NCBI GenBank assembly: GCA_964387075.1 | Contig: CAYLVB010000002.1 | Coordinates: 372,001-436,000 of the forward strand | Direction: 5' to 3' | Source of the DNA: PALSA-968 sp964387075 | GTDB lineage: Bacteria > Bacteroidota > Bacteroidia > B-17B0 > Aurantibacillaceae | Length of the DNA stretch: 64,000 bases | In this document: one piece after another, positions 1-7,416 of the stretch | Numbering within the stretch: the first letter of the stretch is position 1 | Layout: every line of letters starts with the position of its first letter | The notes under the pieces: model-generated | What the model saw: the letters and a program-made list of their open reading frames with translations, nothing else | What the model was told of the DNA's origin: nothing | Databases searched by the model: none | Program-made: the position numbers and the translations under genes

Positions 1-257
1 AGGATAAAAAGTATACCAATCACAGTTTCAACCTCGAGAAAGGTGATATCCTCTATATGTTCAGCGATGGGTATGCCGACCAGTTTGGGGGAGAGAAGGG
101 CAAGAAGTTCAAGTACCACCAGTTACAGCAATTGCTGGTGAAGAACAATAACAAGAGCCTCGATCTTCAGAAGCACCTATTGGAGCAGGAGTTCGAGACC
201 TGGAGAGGCGGCCTGGAGCAGGTTGACGACGTTCTGGTGATTGGAATAAGGGTTTAA
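1..257 (+). CDS. SpoIIE-family serine phosphatase, C-terminal part (cut by window edge)
   Basis: The reading frame enters from the left edge (first whole codon at base 3) and stops at 255-257. About 84 residues are visible. The segment GDILYMFSDGYADQFGG is the characteristic late motif of PP2C/SpoIIE phosphatase domains, with the metal-binding Asp in SDGYAD, and the protein ends with a typical final strand (DDVLVIGIRV). Such proteins dephosphorylate serine or threonine on partner proteins, often STAS-domain or SiaC-type regulators. The N-terminal sensor lies outside the window, so its input is unknown. The family call is firm; the partner is not known. Confidence 0.85.
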   Translation, partial: DKKYTNHSFNLEKGDILYMFSDGYADQFGGEKGKKFKYHQLQQLLVKNNNKSLDLQKHLLEQEFETWRGGLEQVDDVLVIGIRV

Positions 258-344
258 CTTGTTAAATCTTAACATCCCGCTTTCAAATATCCTGTTTTTA
301 ACAATTTTCCCCGCCTCTGGCATGTTTTATGCTCTATCTTTACT

Positions 345-788
345 ATGAAAATCACGCAATACATGAAGAAGTTTATATTCTCCTTTTTTAGCCTGGCTGC
401 CCTTACTGTTGTGGCGCAGGATACCATCATTACCCGCGCCGGCGAAGTGATCCCCGCGAAGGTGTACGAGATCACTCCCACCGAGATCAAGTACAAAAAG
501 CCCACGAATCCGGATGGTCCTATGTATGTGACCTCCAAAGAGGAGGTGGCTGTTATTGAGTACAAGAACGGCAGCAAGGATGTTTTCCAGCAGGAATCTG
601 TGAACGATGTTTACAGCACTTCTAAGAATGACCAGCAGGCCAACAACACAACGTATCATAATCCGCGCCCGCGCGTAAATGTGGTCATTGCACCTCCGCC
701 CGTTGTGGTTGGACCCGGCTGGGGCCGTTATCGTCCCTACAGGTATCACCGCCACGGATGGCGTTGGGGCTGCGGCTGGTGGTGGTAA
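345..788 (+). CDS. Exported hypothetical protein with Trp/Arg/Gly-rich tail
   Basis: A 147-aa protein with a hydrophobic signal peptide ending near VVAQ. The mature N-terminal half (TIITRAGEVIPAKVYEI, then KEEVAVIEYKNG) looks like a small beta-rich exported domain common in Bacteroidota. The tail is unusual, with prolines and valines followed by GWGRYRPYRYHRHGWRWGCG and three final Trp. A second in-frame ATG at 363 (MKKFIFSF) gives a more typical signal peptide and may be the true start. No function is recognised. It stands alone between the phosphatase gene and the convergent operon ending at 795. Confidence 0.6.
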   Translation: MKITQYMKKFIFSFFSLAALTVVAQDTIITRAGEVIPAKVYEITPTEIKYKKPTNPDGPMYVTSKEEVAVIEYKNGSKDVFQQESVNDVYSTSKNDQQANNTTYHNPRPRVNVVIAPPPVVVGPGWGRYRPYRYHRHGWRWGCGWWW

Positions 789-794
789 GCCTTC

Positions 795-1850
795 CTAGAA
801 TACAAAGTTGAACGAGAGGTTTGCATGCAATCCCCTTAAATTTCTATTCACATCGTCTGACAAAGGTAGGAAGTAATAGGCATTACAATCTACCAGTATG
901 TTCTTGTTCTTAAAGAGCTCAATGCCCAATCCCGGGTTGGCAAAGGGAACCGTGATGGTACTTTTGGGCGCGTACAGGATGCTGATACCTGTTTGATAGG
1001 TGGCATACAGGTTAAAGAACTTCCTTGAGCCCCTGCCGAATCGTTTACTGTAAAAATCCTGCCCGAAGCTGATGTTGAACAATTCGGTCGTTGTCTTGTA
1101 GGCCAGGCTGTCGTCGCTTATGGGCGCATTTGATTTTAGAATGCCCAGAAGGAAATAACTTTTGCCTTTTGTGAAAAGATACTTTAAGGAAGCACCCTGG
1201 TAGATAGCGTTAGAGATACCCGGCTTGGGATTTTCGGTGATCAGGCAAGAATACTGTAAACCCGGCATGCTCACAAACGAAATGCGCGTATTACTGGGGT
1301 TCGATATCTCATTGTGTATATTGATCTTTACGCGATAAAGCGGACTTGTTTTTTCTAACTGGCCGATCTTCTTTTTGGCCTGCGCGATATCGATCTCAAT
1401 TTCACGGATCTTTTCCCAGTGCTGGTAATATTTGGTAGAACCAACTGAGTCCATTTTTGCAAGCATCAACTCAAACTCCTTTTTCTTATTTTCCTGGAAG
1501 GCCAGATCTATCTGTGCGGCCTCCAGTTTTTCCTGGTTGTTGAAGGAAGTAAGTTGTTTGTTGCTGACATAACCGAGGCCGGTTGTAACAGAATCCACAA
1601 CCCGTATATCGCCGGTGGGAATGTTGAACTCGTAATAATGTGAATTCTTGGTCTCTTCCTGTTTGATGAGCGTGTAGTTCTTTTGCCGGATGAAACTTTT
1701 CAGGCGCTCCTTCACCAATTTGTAGTCGGAGGAGTATACCGTGTATTCCTGTTCGTTCATGTAGAAGTTCTCCTCAGTGTTCTTGTAAGTTTGCGCTTCA
1801 AGCTGTGTACTGAAGAGATATAAAGCGGAAATAAAAAGTAATTTTTGCAT
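795..1850 (-). CDS. Exported protein with coiled coil and outer-membrane beta-barrel-like C-terminus
   Basis: 351 aa, last gene of the seven-gene minus-strand run (17 nt after the adenylate-forming enzyme). It has a signal peptide (residues 1-19, ending LEAQ). The N-terminal part (about 30-100) resembles DUF4349-like exported domains. A charged helical stretch at about 105-170 (NQEKLEAAQ through KKKIGQLEK) looks like a coiled coil. The rest alternates polar and aromatic residues and ends in LSFNFVF, the terminal Phe typical of outer-membrane barrels. I infer an outer-membrane protein; no function is recognised. Its place at the end of the operon suggests it provides the surface or export part of that locus. 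Confidence 0.65.
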   Translation of the reverse strand: MQKLLFISALYLFSTQLEAQTYKNTEENFYMNEQEYTVYSSDYKLVKERLKSFIRQKNYTLIKQEETKNSHYYEFNIPTGDIRVVDSVTTGLGYVSNKQLTSFNNQEKLEAAQIDLAFQENKKKEFELMLAKMDSVGSTKYYQHWEKIREIEIDIAQAKKKIGQLEKTSPLYRVKINIHNEISNPSNTRISFVSMPGLQYSCLITENPKPGISNAIYQGASLKYLFTKGKSYFLLGILKSNAPISDDSLAYKTTTELFNISFGQDFYSKRFGRGSRKFFNLYATYQTGISILYAPKSTITVPFANPGLGIELFKNKNILVDCNAYYFLPLSDDVNRNLRGLHANLSFNFVF

Positions 1851-1867
1851 GGTATTTGTTTTAAAGA

Positions 1868-3454
1868 TTATAGGATATACTTATTCTTGATACGAAAATC
1901 ATTCTCAGAGAAATGCTGCGCGTGGTATTTGTGGAAACACAGCTCAGGAAAACCTTCGGCAGGCACCATGCGTATCGATTCCCTGAAATCCTGGTTGATC
2001 TCTTTCAGTTTGGCGATGAGGTCATACAGGTAGCTGTCGTCAACGAACCTGGCCGGATCAAGACCGTGTTTCAGTTCAAAATCAATGATCAGTTTCTTTA
2101 CACATGTGTCACTCTCAGTTGTTCTCAGTGAGAAACTGCTCACTGCGTTTGCCAGGTCGGGTATTTTAAAGATACACTCCTGTATATCGCCGGGTTTCAC
2201 CTTGCAGCCGTAATAAGCCACGGCCATATCCGCCCTACCGTAATGGAAGAGAAAAGGCAGGTCTGTTCTCAATTCCCCAATATCTTCCAGGCGAATGTCG
2301 AACTCTGCAAGTATTTTCTGCAAGTCAGGTAGCCTTACGATCTGCCCCAGGTCGTGAATGTTGTAGCGGATCTTCGGCGCCAGGTACGACTGCCTGCAAA
2401 GCGTGATCAAAAGCTCTCCGTCGGGATTTGTTTCCATAAAGAAATCGGCCGGATTATATTGAAAGATCATGGGAATGGCGCCGTCGTATTTAAGTAGTCG
2501 TCGCGCAAGTTTATTGTTCTTGAGGAGCAAATTCCTCAACGATATTGTAAAATCATTTTCAGCAGAGAGATTCAGATCCAGATCGGACGCTCCGTAGGAT
2601 CCATACACTTTGCGAACTCCTTTGTCGAGAATGTACTGGCGCATGGGCTCGCTCATGGCCTCCCCGCCAAAAATAAAGGTTACTTTGTATTTGGCCCAGT
2701 CCAGACTTTTATTGTCGGCCAGGTTCTTCAGGAAGGGAGGATAACCCATGATCACATAGTGATACTCGTTCCCGAAAAGTTTTACGGTGTTAATGATCTT
2801 GCTTTCATCCGGGCCCAGCGATTTAAGCAGGTTGGTCTTTTCAAAGGCCGATGAAATGTTCATGCCGGTTGCCCAGGGTCCCAGCGCGAAAGCGTTGATG
2901 ATGAATTTATTTGTATCGGGTATGATAATGTCAACAGCCATGCGAATGATCTTTTGGTTCTCGTCCCTTTCCCTGAGACTGCGCAGCCAATTGGTGGGAA
3001 TGCCGCTGCTTCCGGAAGACTCGTCGAAGACGATGCCCCCTTGCGGGATACGGCCTTTTTTGCAGCGCTGCGCGATCGTGAACTTCTTTACAAAATTCTC
3101 TTTGTCGGTCTCGGGTATGCACTCGAGGTCGGGCACCAGACGTTTGAGTAGTTTCCTGTTCTCTATTCGGTTCGTGTAAAATTCCCGGTAGGCCGGCACT
3201 TTCTTTCGCGATGCATAAAAAACGGCCCAGGCTTTTATTTTTCCGATGTTCCAGCGTGTCTTTTCAAAACCTTTGATGTATCTTATTTTTATTAGGAAGG
3301 TCTGCAGCATACAAATGCGAAAGAGAGTGTGAAGCAGCATGCCTGCAAAATATAACGCGAGCTTTCGGGCATGCAAGGGCAGCGAGAGGCTCTTTTTTAC
3401 CAGTTTTTCTCCGGGTAAGGCCGGGGCCTTTACTTGTGTCATGATCGTTTCCAT
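1868..3454 (-). CDS. PaaK/CapK-like adenylate-forming enzyme
   Basis: 528 aa, related to phenylacetate-CoA ligase, CapK and coenzyme F390 synthetase. The ATP-binding P-loop-like motif ESSGSSGIPTNW lies near residue 140. FIFGGEAMSE and VYGSYGASDLD follow in the order expected for this superfamily, and KIRYNIHDLGQIV is the usual late motif. The C-terminal 110 residues form the small swivelling domain. The family activates carboxylates as adenylates; the substrate here cannot be told. The N-terminus (about 1-75) has a hydrophobic, basic segment that could bind membrane. It starts 4 nt after the nitroreductase stop, so the two are surely co-transcribed. A copy of its C-terminal domain lies two genes upstream. 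Confidence 0.85.
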   Translation of the reverse strand: METIMTQVKAPALPGEKLVKKSLSLPLHARKLALYFAGMLLHTLFRICMLQTFLIKIRYIKGFEKTRWNIGKIKAWAVFYASRKKVPAYREFYTNRIENRKLLKRLVPDLECIPETDKENFVKKFTIAQRCKKGRIPQGGIVFDESSGSSGIPTNWLRSLRERDENQKIIRMAVDIIIPDTNKFIINAFALGPWATGMNISSAFEKTNLLKSLGPDESKIINTVKLFGNEYHYVIMGYPPFLKNLADNKSLDWAKYKVTFIFGGEAMSEPMRQYILDKGVRKVYGSYGASDLDLNLSAENDFTISLRNLLLKNNKLARRLLKYDGAIPMIFQYNPADFFMETNPDGELLITLCRQSYLAPKIRYNIHDLGQIVRLPDLQKILAEFDIRLEDIGELRTDLPFLFHYGRADMAVAYYGCKVKPGDIQECIFKIPDLANAVSSFSLRTTESDTCVKKLIIDFELKHGLDPARFVDDSYLYDLIAKLKEINQDFRESIRMVPAEGFPELCFHKYHAQHFSENDFRIKNKYIL

Positions 3455-3458
3455 GTTT

Positions 3459-4547
3459 TTAGGATATTAAGATTGAGTTAAGGTCTTTCCGTAAACTGCG
3501 CGGCGCATCACCGCTTTGCCCGATGCGGGCCACAAACCAGATATCTCCACTGTCTTTATGCTGCAGGATACCGGGAAGCTGAGCGTGTGTGCTTTGGTGT
3601 GTGATGAGCGACCCAAAAGGATGCATCACGCAATTGTTGGCCGTCAGCGTCAACCAAAAGCGCATCAAAAAGGTGCCGCAGGCGGTCCAATCTGCAGGAG
3701 CATTGAACTTGCCCGAGAACCAAACTATATCGCGGGTTCCTCTGAAGCTGCGCATGTACTTTTTAGTGATCAGTTGCCGCTTGAAATGGCTTTTGTATCG
3801 CTTGTGATGGTAAAAGAAATTATGCATCAGTCTTCCGGGCACGCCCATGCAGTAATTCCAGAGACCGTCTTTTGTTTGGTGTGCCGATTCATCGTTTGTG
3901 CGTATCCATTGCTGCAGCTCGGTTCGGTAGGCCTCATCGTCTATGTCGGTGAAGAGTGTTTCGCTATTCAGCTGCAGTACTTTTTCTACGGTTTCGTTCT
4001 CCGTGCTGTGCCCTAGTATCACCTCGTGTTTTTCCGCCACATTTTTGAGCAGCGAAACCACAGCGTCGTCGGTTCTTTTCCCGGAAAAAACCAATCGCGA
4101 GGTTTTTCTTTTCAGGATCAGTTCCTTGTCGAAAGCAGGAGTGATGTCGCCGGACCTTTCGATACGTACGGTTGAAAAAAGCCTTAATGCATCTGTGGCG
4201 GGTTCATGAAACTCAACCGCGCATTTGTAACCGCTTCCCTCTGCCGCCACGCGAACACATTCGGTGAACATCGCCATGGTAATGGTCATGAACGCCTGGC
4301 GATCATCGGCCACGGGTAATAGTTTGGAAGTATCCAGATAGATCTTCGCTTCGGTTTCATTCATGATCTTCACTTTCCAGGGCTGTATGTTGTGTGCCGA
4401 GGGCGACCAGCGCGCGTATTCCAGGATCTTTTTCCAATCGCCGGTATTTTCGGTAAGCGGAATATTCCTGTTCCAAGCTGTTCTTCCAAAGGCGATGGAA
4501 CCTATTCCCAGTGTAGCAAGGGCGCTTAAGAATTCACGTCGTTTCAT
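3459..4547 (-). CDS. Tat-exported nitroreductase-family (Acg-like) flavoprotein
   Basis: 362 aa from the ATG at 4547 (KRREFLSALATLG, a twin-arginine signal). A longer in-frame reading upstream overlaps the preceding gene and is not credible. The motif ILEYARWSPSAHNIQPWKVK is the FMN-binding signature of the Acg branch of the nitroreductase family, followed by DTSKLLPVADDRQAF. The C-terminal region keeps the other half of the fold (TACGTFLMRFWLTLT, MHPFGSLITHQ). Members bind FMN; Acg of Mycobacterium is thought to sequester it. The Tat signal implies export of a folded, cofactor-loaded protein. It lies between the isolated CapK C-terminal domain and the CapK-like enzyme, 4 and 10 nt from each. 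Confidence 0.82.
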   Translation of the reverse strand: MKRREFLSALATLGIGSIAFGRTAWNRNIPLTENTGDWKKILEYARWSPSAHNIQPWKVKIMNETEAKIYLDTSKLLPVADDRQAFMTITMAMFTECVRVAAEGSGYKCAVEFHEPATDALRLFSTVRIERSGDITPAFDKELILKRKTSRLVFSGKRTDDAVVSLLKNVAEKHEVILGHSTENETVEKVLQLNSETLFTDIDDEAYRTELQQWIRTNDESAHQTKDGLWNYCMGVPGRLMHNFFYHHKRYKSHFKRQLITKKYMRSFRGTRDIVWFSGKFNAPADWTACGTFLMRFWLTLTANNCVMHPFGSLITHQSTHAQLPGILQHKDSGDIWFVARIGQSGDAPRSLRKDLNSILIS

Positions 4548-4557
4548 GTTTTTGTTT

Positions 4558-4950
4558 TTAATGGATGAAATATCTGCGTTCAATTTGGGTATTGGTAACC
4601 GAGAAGTAGGCCGAGCGATAGGCGTTGAAGCGCATCTCGGGGAAACAGGAAAGCGGAACAACGCGTATGTATTCACGAAAACCACGACTAAGCTCCTTCA
4701 TCCTTTTGATCAGTTCGTAGATGTAAGGATTTTCGTTATACTTTCCCGGGTCGTAACCGCGGTTGAGCTCAACTTCGATGATCAGTTTCCTCCGTGGCCT
4801 TTCATGCCTGGAAAAGCGAATAGCAAAACTGTGGATGGCGCCTGAAAGATCTGTTAGCGCGCAAAGACAGCGTTTTATGTCAGACGCTTTTATCCTGCTT
4901 CCGCAAAGGATCAGTGTGCCTCCTTTTTGTATGAATAGTTTTGCCTCCAT
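4558..4950 (-). CDS. Isolated PaaK/CapK C-terminal-domain protein (partial paralogue)
   Basis: 130 aa, clearly homologous to only the last ~120 residues of the 528-aa enzyme at 1868-3454. Both share a Gly-Cys/Gly-Ser turn, a KxxDIxxC motif, KKLIIDFEL against RKLIIEVEL, a Tyr-Asp/Glu-Leu-Ile-x-Lys-hKE helix, FRExIRhVP, and an aromatic-rich end. The catalytic N-terminal domain is absent. The ORF starts 13 nt after the preceding stop and ends 10 nt before the next start, so it is placed as a translated member of the operon. It could be a remnant of a lost duplicate enzyme or a free-standing accessory domain. The intact frame and spacing favour the second, but this is inference. Confidence 0.7.
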   Translation of the reverse strand: MEAKLFIQKGGTLILCGSRIKASDIKRCLCALTDLSGAIHSFAIRFSRHERPRRKLIIEVELNRGYDPGKYNENPYIYELIKRMKELSRGFREYIRVVPLSCFPEMRFNAYRSAYFSVTNTQIERRYFIH

Positions 4951-4963
4951 CCGTTTGCTTTCT

Positions 4964-5203
4964 TCAGAATTTTACCTGTACGCGACTGTTTTGAACTTCG
5001 CCGCTGTAGTCGGGTTTTTTATCGATGCTGTGTTTTAAATGATAAGGAGGTATGGTGATCAACTGTGGTTTGTCCGCGAAGACATTCTGTTGCTTCGCGG
5101 CTGAAACGTTAGTGGTTTCTTTCGTTGTCTCTTTTTTTTCGACCGACGTGAACAATGGAAAGAAGAGGGTTAGGCCGATGGTTATGAGGAGTATTTTTTT
5201 CAT
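4964..5203 (-). CDS. Small exported protein of unknown function
   Basis: 79 aa. It has an N-terminal hydrophobic segment (MKKILLITIGLTLFFPLFTS) that reads as a signal peptide, then a lysine/threonine-rich stretch and an end in RVQVKF. The final VKF is shared with the small protein at 5883-6188. It starts 5 nt after the stop of the barrel protein at 5209-5856, so it belongs to the same operon. No family is recognised. Confidence 0.6.
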   Translation of the reverse strand: MKKILLITIGLTLFFPLFTSVEKKETTKETTNVSAAKQQNVFADKPQLITIPPYHLKHSIDKKPDYSGEVQNSRVQVKF

Positions 5204-5208
5204 AGTTA

Positions 5209-5856
5209 TTAGAAATAAGCGCGAAGGATAATAGTACCGGTTGTGTAGAGGGATTTGCTTTCACGTTCGGTAGTGCCGCTGCCACTCGTTGCCGGAACCT
5301 CCATGGTTAATTTGTGAGAGAATACTCCCAGTTCGGAACCCAGGCTGAAATGTTTGTTAAGGAAATATTCGGCACCCAGGATTCCGCCTATGGCCACGTC
5401 CTTGTCGGAGAATTCTTCCTTGGTAAAAGTGGGTACGCCGTTTACATAACCCTGGAAAACTTCCTGGTCAATGGAGAATTTGGAAATGGATAATGATGGG
5501 CCAAAGTAAAAATTTGCCTGGCCTTTCTGGGCCATGTAGTACATCGAACCGCCATAGTGCCTGCTTTTGGCAAAAAGGTCGCCTGAAATGTTCTGGGCTT
5601 TAGTAGATGAATTCGCGAAGCCAAACTGAGGTTCAATGCGAAAGTTCTTTACCGGGTTAATACTAAGAAAGAAGGTCTTGCCACCGCTTAAGGTTGAGGT
5701 AAGGCCGAGATCCTCCATACCGAAGGCCGAGAACTTCATGCCGAAGCCGAATTTTCGCATTTCCACGGTTTCCGGTTTGTTATCCTGCGCAAAGGCATTG
5801 AGGCCGGTGATGAATAAAATAAGCGCTGCTGTTTTTTTGAGGGTTGTTGTTTTCAT
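5209..5856 (-). CDS. Outer-membrane beta-barrel protein
   Basis: 215 aa. Signal peptide MKTTTLKKTAALILFITGLNAF ends at Ala-Gln near residue 24. The mature part has regularly spaced amphipathic strands (RKFGFGMKFSAFG, FYFGPSLSISKF, VAIGGILGAEYFLNKHFSLG) and a terminal Phe (IILRAYF), as in the porin-like OMP_b-brl families of Bacteroidota. Substrate and partner are unknown. Second gene of the operon, 26 nt after the small lipoprotein-like gene. Confidence 0.72.
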   Translation of the reverse strand: MKTTTLKKTAALILFITGLNAFAQDNKPETVEMRKFGFGMKFSAFGMEDLGLTSTLSGGKTFFLSINPVKNFRIEPQFGFANSSTKAQNISGDLFAKSRHYGGSMYYMAQKGQANFYFGPSLSISKFSIDQEVFQGYVNGVPTFTKEEFSDKDVAIGGILGAEYFLNKHFSLGSELGVFSHKLTMEVPATSGSGTTERESKSLYTTGTIILRAYF

Positions 5857-5882
5857 GTTTTGTGTTTTTTATGTTTGTTGGT

Positions 5883-6188
5883 TTAGAATTTTACGGGCGT
5901 TGTTTGGGTTTCTTCATTTCCATCGGCCGGCACTTCTTTGGCGGTAGCGATGACACGACCTTTGTGTAGGGCAACAGATGAACTTACCAGGAACGTATAT
6001 CCAAAAGCATCGTCTTTGGAAATGAGTAGGGTCTTCCGGGCATGTTCGCCTCTTAGTTTAAGCACGGCGAAGCTGACTGAGTTAGTTGTTGTGTTGCTGC
6101 CAATGCTGTGATGAGCAACTTTGTTTTCGTACGAACAGGATTCGATAAAAACTGAAGCGATGGTGAGCAACATTATTTTTTTGATCAT
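5883..6188 (-). CDS. Small putative lipoprotein, first gene of the nitroreductase/CapK operon
   Basis: 101 aa from the ATG at 6188 (MIKKIMLLTIASVFIESCSYEN). A further ATG 39 nt upstream (6227) would add 13 polar residues in front of the signal and is less likely. The Cys after IES could be a lipidation site, though the Glu at -2 makes the lipobox poor. The rest is a short beta-rich domain with no recognised family. It heads the run that continues to 795 and is divergent from the HTH regulator at 6439, with about 250 nt between the two. Confidence 0.55.
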   Translation of the reverse strand: MIKKIMLLTIASVFIESCSYENKVAHHSIGSNTTTNSVSFAVLKLRGEHARKTLLISKDDAFGYTFLVSSSVALHKGRVIATAKEVPADGNEETQTTPVKF

Positions 6189-6339
6189 TGAAAAGGTTTT
6201 TGAGTTGTTATTTTTTTGTGCTTTCATGTTTGTTATTTTTCTGCTAAACTATTGTGGCAGGTAGGCGAAATGAAATTGCCTGGCGCGGAGCTCTTCCGGA
6301 ATTTGGGGATAAACGCCAATCTTATTTTGGGAAGAGCGG

Positions 6340-6434
6340 TTTTTGCCCTTTTTTTGGGTTTTTTGCAAGAAAAAGCCCACTTTTTTGCGGTTTTTGCAAA
6401 AACTTTATATATTAGTTCTCAAATTTTGCAAAAC
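6340..6434. promoter_or_regulatory. Array of TTTTGC(AAAA) boxes, candidate operator of the divergent regulator/operon
   Basis: Five related words lie in the intergenic region: 6340-6347 (TTTTTGCC), 6359-6374 (TTTTTTGCAAGAAAA), 6381-6390 (TTTTTTGCGG), 6391-6402 (TTTTTGCAAAAA) and 6423-6434 (ATTTTGCAAAAC). The full form TTTTGCAAAA is a palindrome, as expected for a dimeric HTH protein. One copy sits directly before the regulator start and two next to the putative -7 element at 6408-6415. Binding by the adjacent regulator is inference. Confidence 0.45.
6408..6415 (+). promoter_or_regulatory. Putative -7 promoter element (TATATTAG) of the HTH regulator gene
   Basis: TATATTAG matches the Bacteroidota TAnnTTTG -7 consensus except at one T. 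It lies 23 nt before the ATG at 6439, among the TTTTGC boxes, so a protein bound there could block transcription. Confidence 0.35.
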
Positions 6435-6438
6435 ATTT

Positions 6439-7416
6439 ATGCAGGTACAGGAAGTCTTTATTCAAAAACTCAAAGAAACGGTGTCGCCCAACGTCTCTTT
6501 ATCGGAGGAAATAGCTGATTTACTGGGAATTAGCTCAGACAGCGCCTATCGCAGGCTGCGCAATGAGACCGAGTTTACTTTAAAGGAAGTGCATGCAATA
6601 GCCAAGCGATTCAACATTTCCATTGATTCGCTTTTTTCCTTCAACAACGATTTTGTTACCTGCAATTATATCAAGCTCACCGATAGCGCCGATAATTTCG
6701 AGAAATACCTGGCCAGCCTGGCCGGACAACTAAAACAACTGAAACAATTAACTAACCGCAAGATCATTTACGCGGCCGAAGAAGTTCCTATCTTCCATTC
6801 ATTGGGTACAGATCCTATACGCGCGTTTAAAATGTTCTACTGGCAGCGCTCTGTCTTGAATGTGCCCGAGTATCAAAATAAAAAATTCACACTTGATATC
6901 ATTCCGCCTAATCTGATGAAACTGGCGGCGGAGATCCATGACACCTATAAACATGTGCCCAGCGTAGAGATCTGGACCGATGAGACCATTCTTACAACCG
7001 TAAAGCAGATCGAGTTCTATTTTGAGAGTGGCGCTTTTAAAAGTAAGGAAGATGCGCTTTTAGTGCTGGAGCATTTGTATAAGATGACAGAAAGCATCAG
7101 CGAGTATTGCGAGAGCCAGGATAAATCGGGCGGAAAAGAAGAGAACTTTAAATTATACAGCAGCGATCTTGTTATTGGAACGAATTGTATCCATATTGCT
7201 ACCGATCATTTCAATTCCTCGTATATTTCTTTCAATACGCTTAATTCACTCACCACTACGAATCGTGTTTTTTGCGAGGAGATAGAGCATTGGATGAAGA
7301 ACCTGATGAAGAAATCTACTTTGATCAGCGGCTCGGCTGAGAAGCAGCGCTTCCGATTTTTTACGGCAATGCGTAAACACATCAGTGCCTGCGAAGAGAG
7401 AATTAAGAATTACTAA
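6439..7416 (+). CDS. HTH-domain transcriptional regulator (Bacteroidota type)
   Basis: 325 aa from the ATG at 6439; the longer reading from 6343 would translate the operator-like T-rich region. The N-terminal 65 residues form a Cro/CI-like helix-turn-helix: LSEEIADLLGISSDSAYRRL, then TLKEVHAIAKRFNISIDSLF. The remaining 250 residues are mostly helical and probably sense a ligand or mediate dimerisation; I do not recognise a named domain there. It is divergent from the operon starting at 6188 and is the obvious candidate regulator of that operon and of itself. Its 3' end overlaps the convergent rarA by 4 nt. Confidence 0.75.
   Translation: MQVQEVFIQKLKETVSPNVSLSEEIADLLGISSDSAYRRLRNETEFTLKEVHAIAKRFNISIDSLFSFNNDFVTCNYIKLTDSADNFEKYLASLAGQLKQLKQLTNRKIIYAAEEVPIFHSLGTDPIRAFKMFYWQRSVLNVPEYQNKKFTLDIIPPNLMKLAAEIHDTYKHVPSVEIWTDETILTTVKQIEFYFESGAFKSKEDALLVLEHLYKMTESISEYCESQDKSGGKEENFKLYSSDLVIGTNCIHIATDHFNSSYISFNTLNSLTTTNRVFCEEIEHWMKNLMKKSTLISGSAEKQRFRFFTAMRKHISACEERIKNY

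Noticed and set aside
3459..4685. Longer start for the nitroreductase (ATG at 4685)
   Set aside because: The added 46 residues overlap the CapK-fragment gene in another frame and would bury the twin-arginine signal, which begins properly at 4547.
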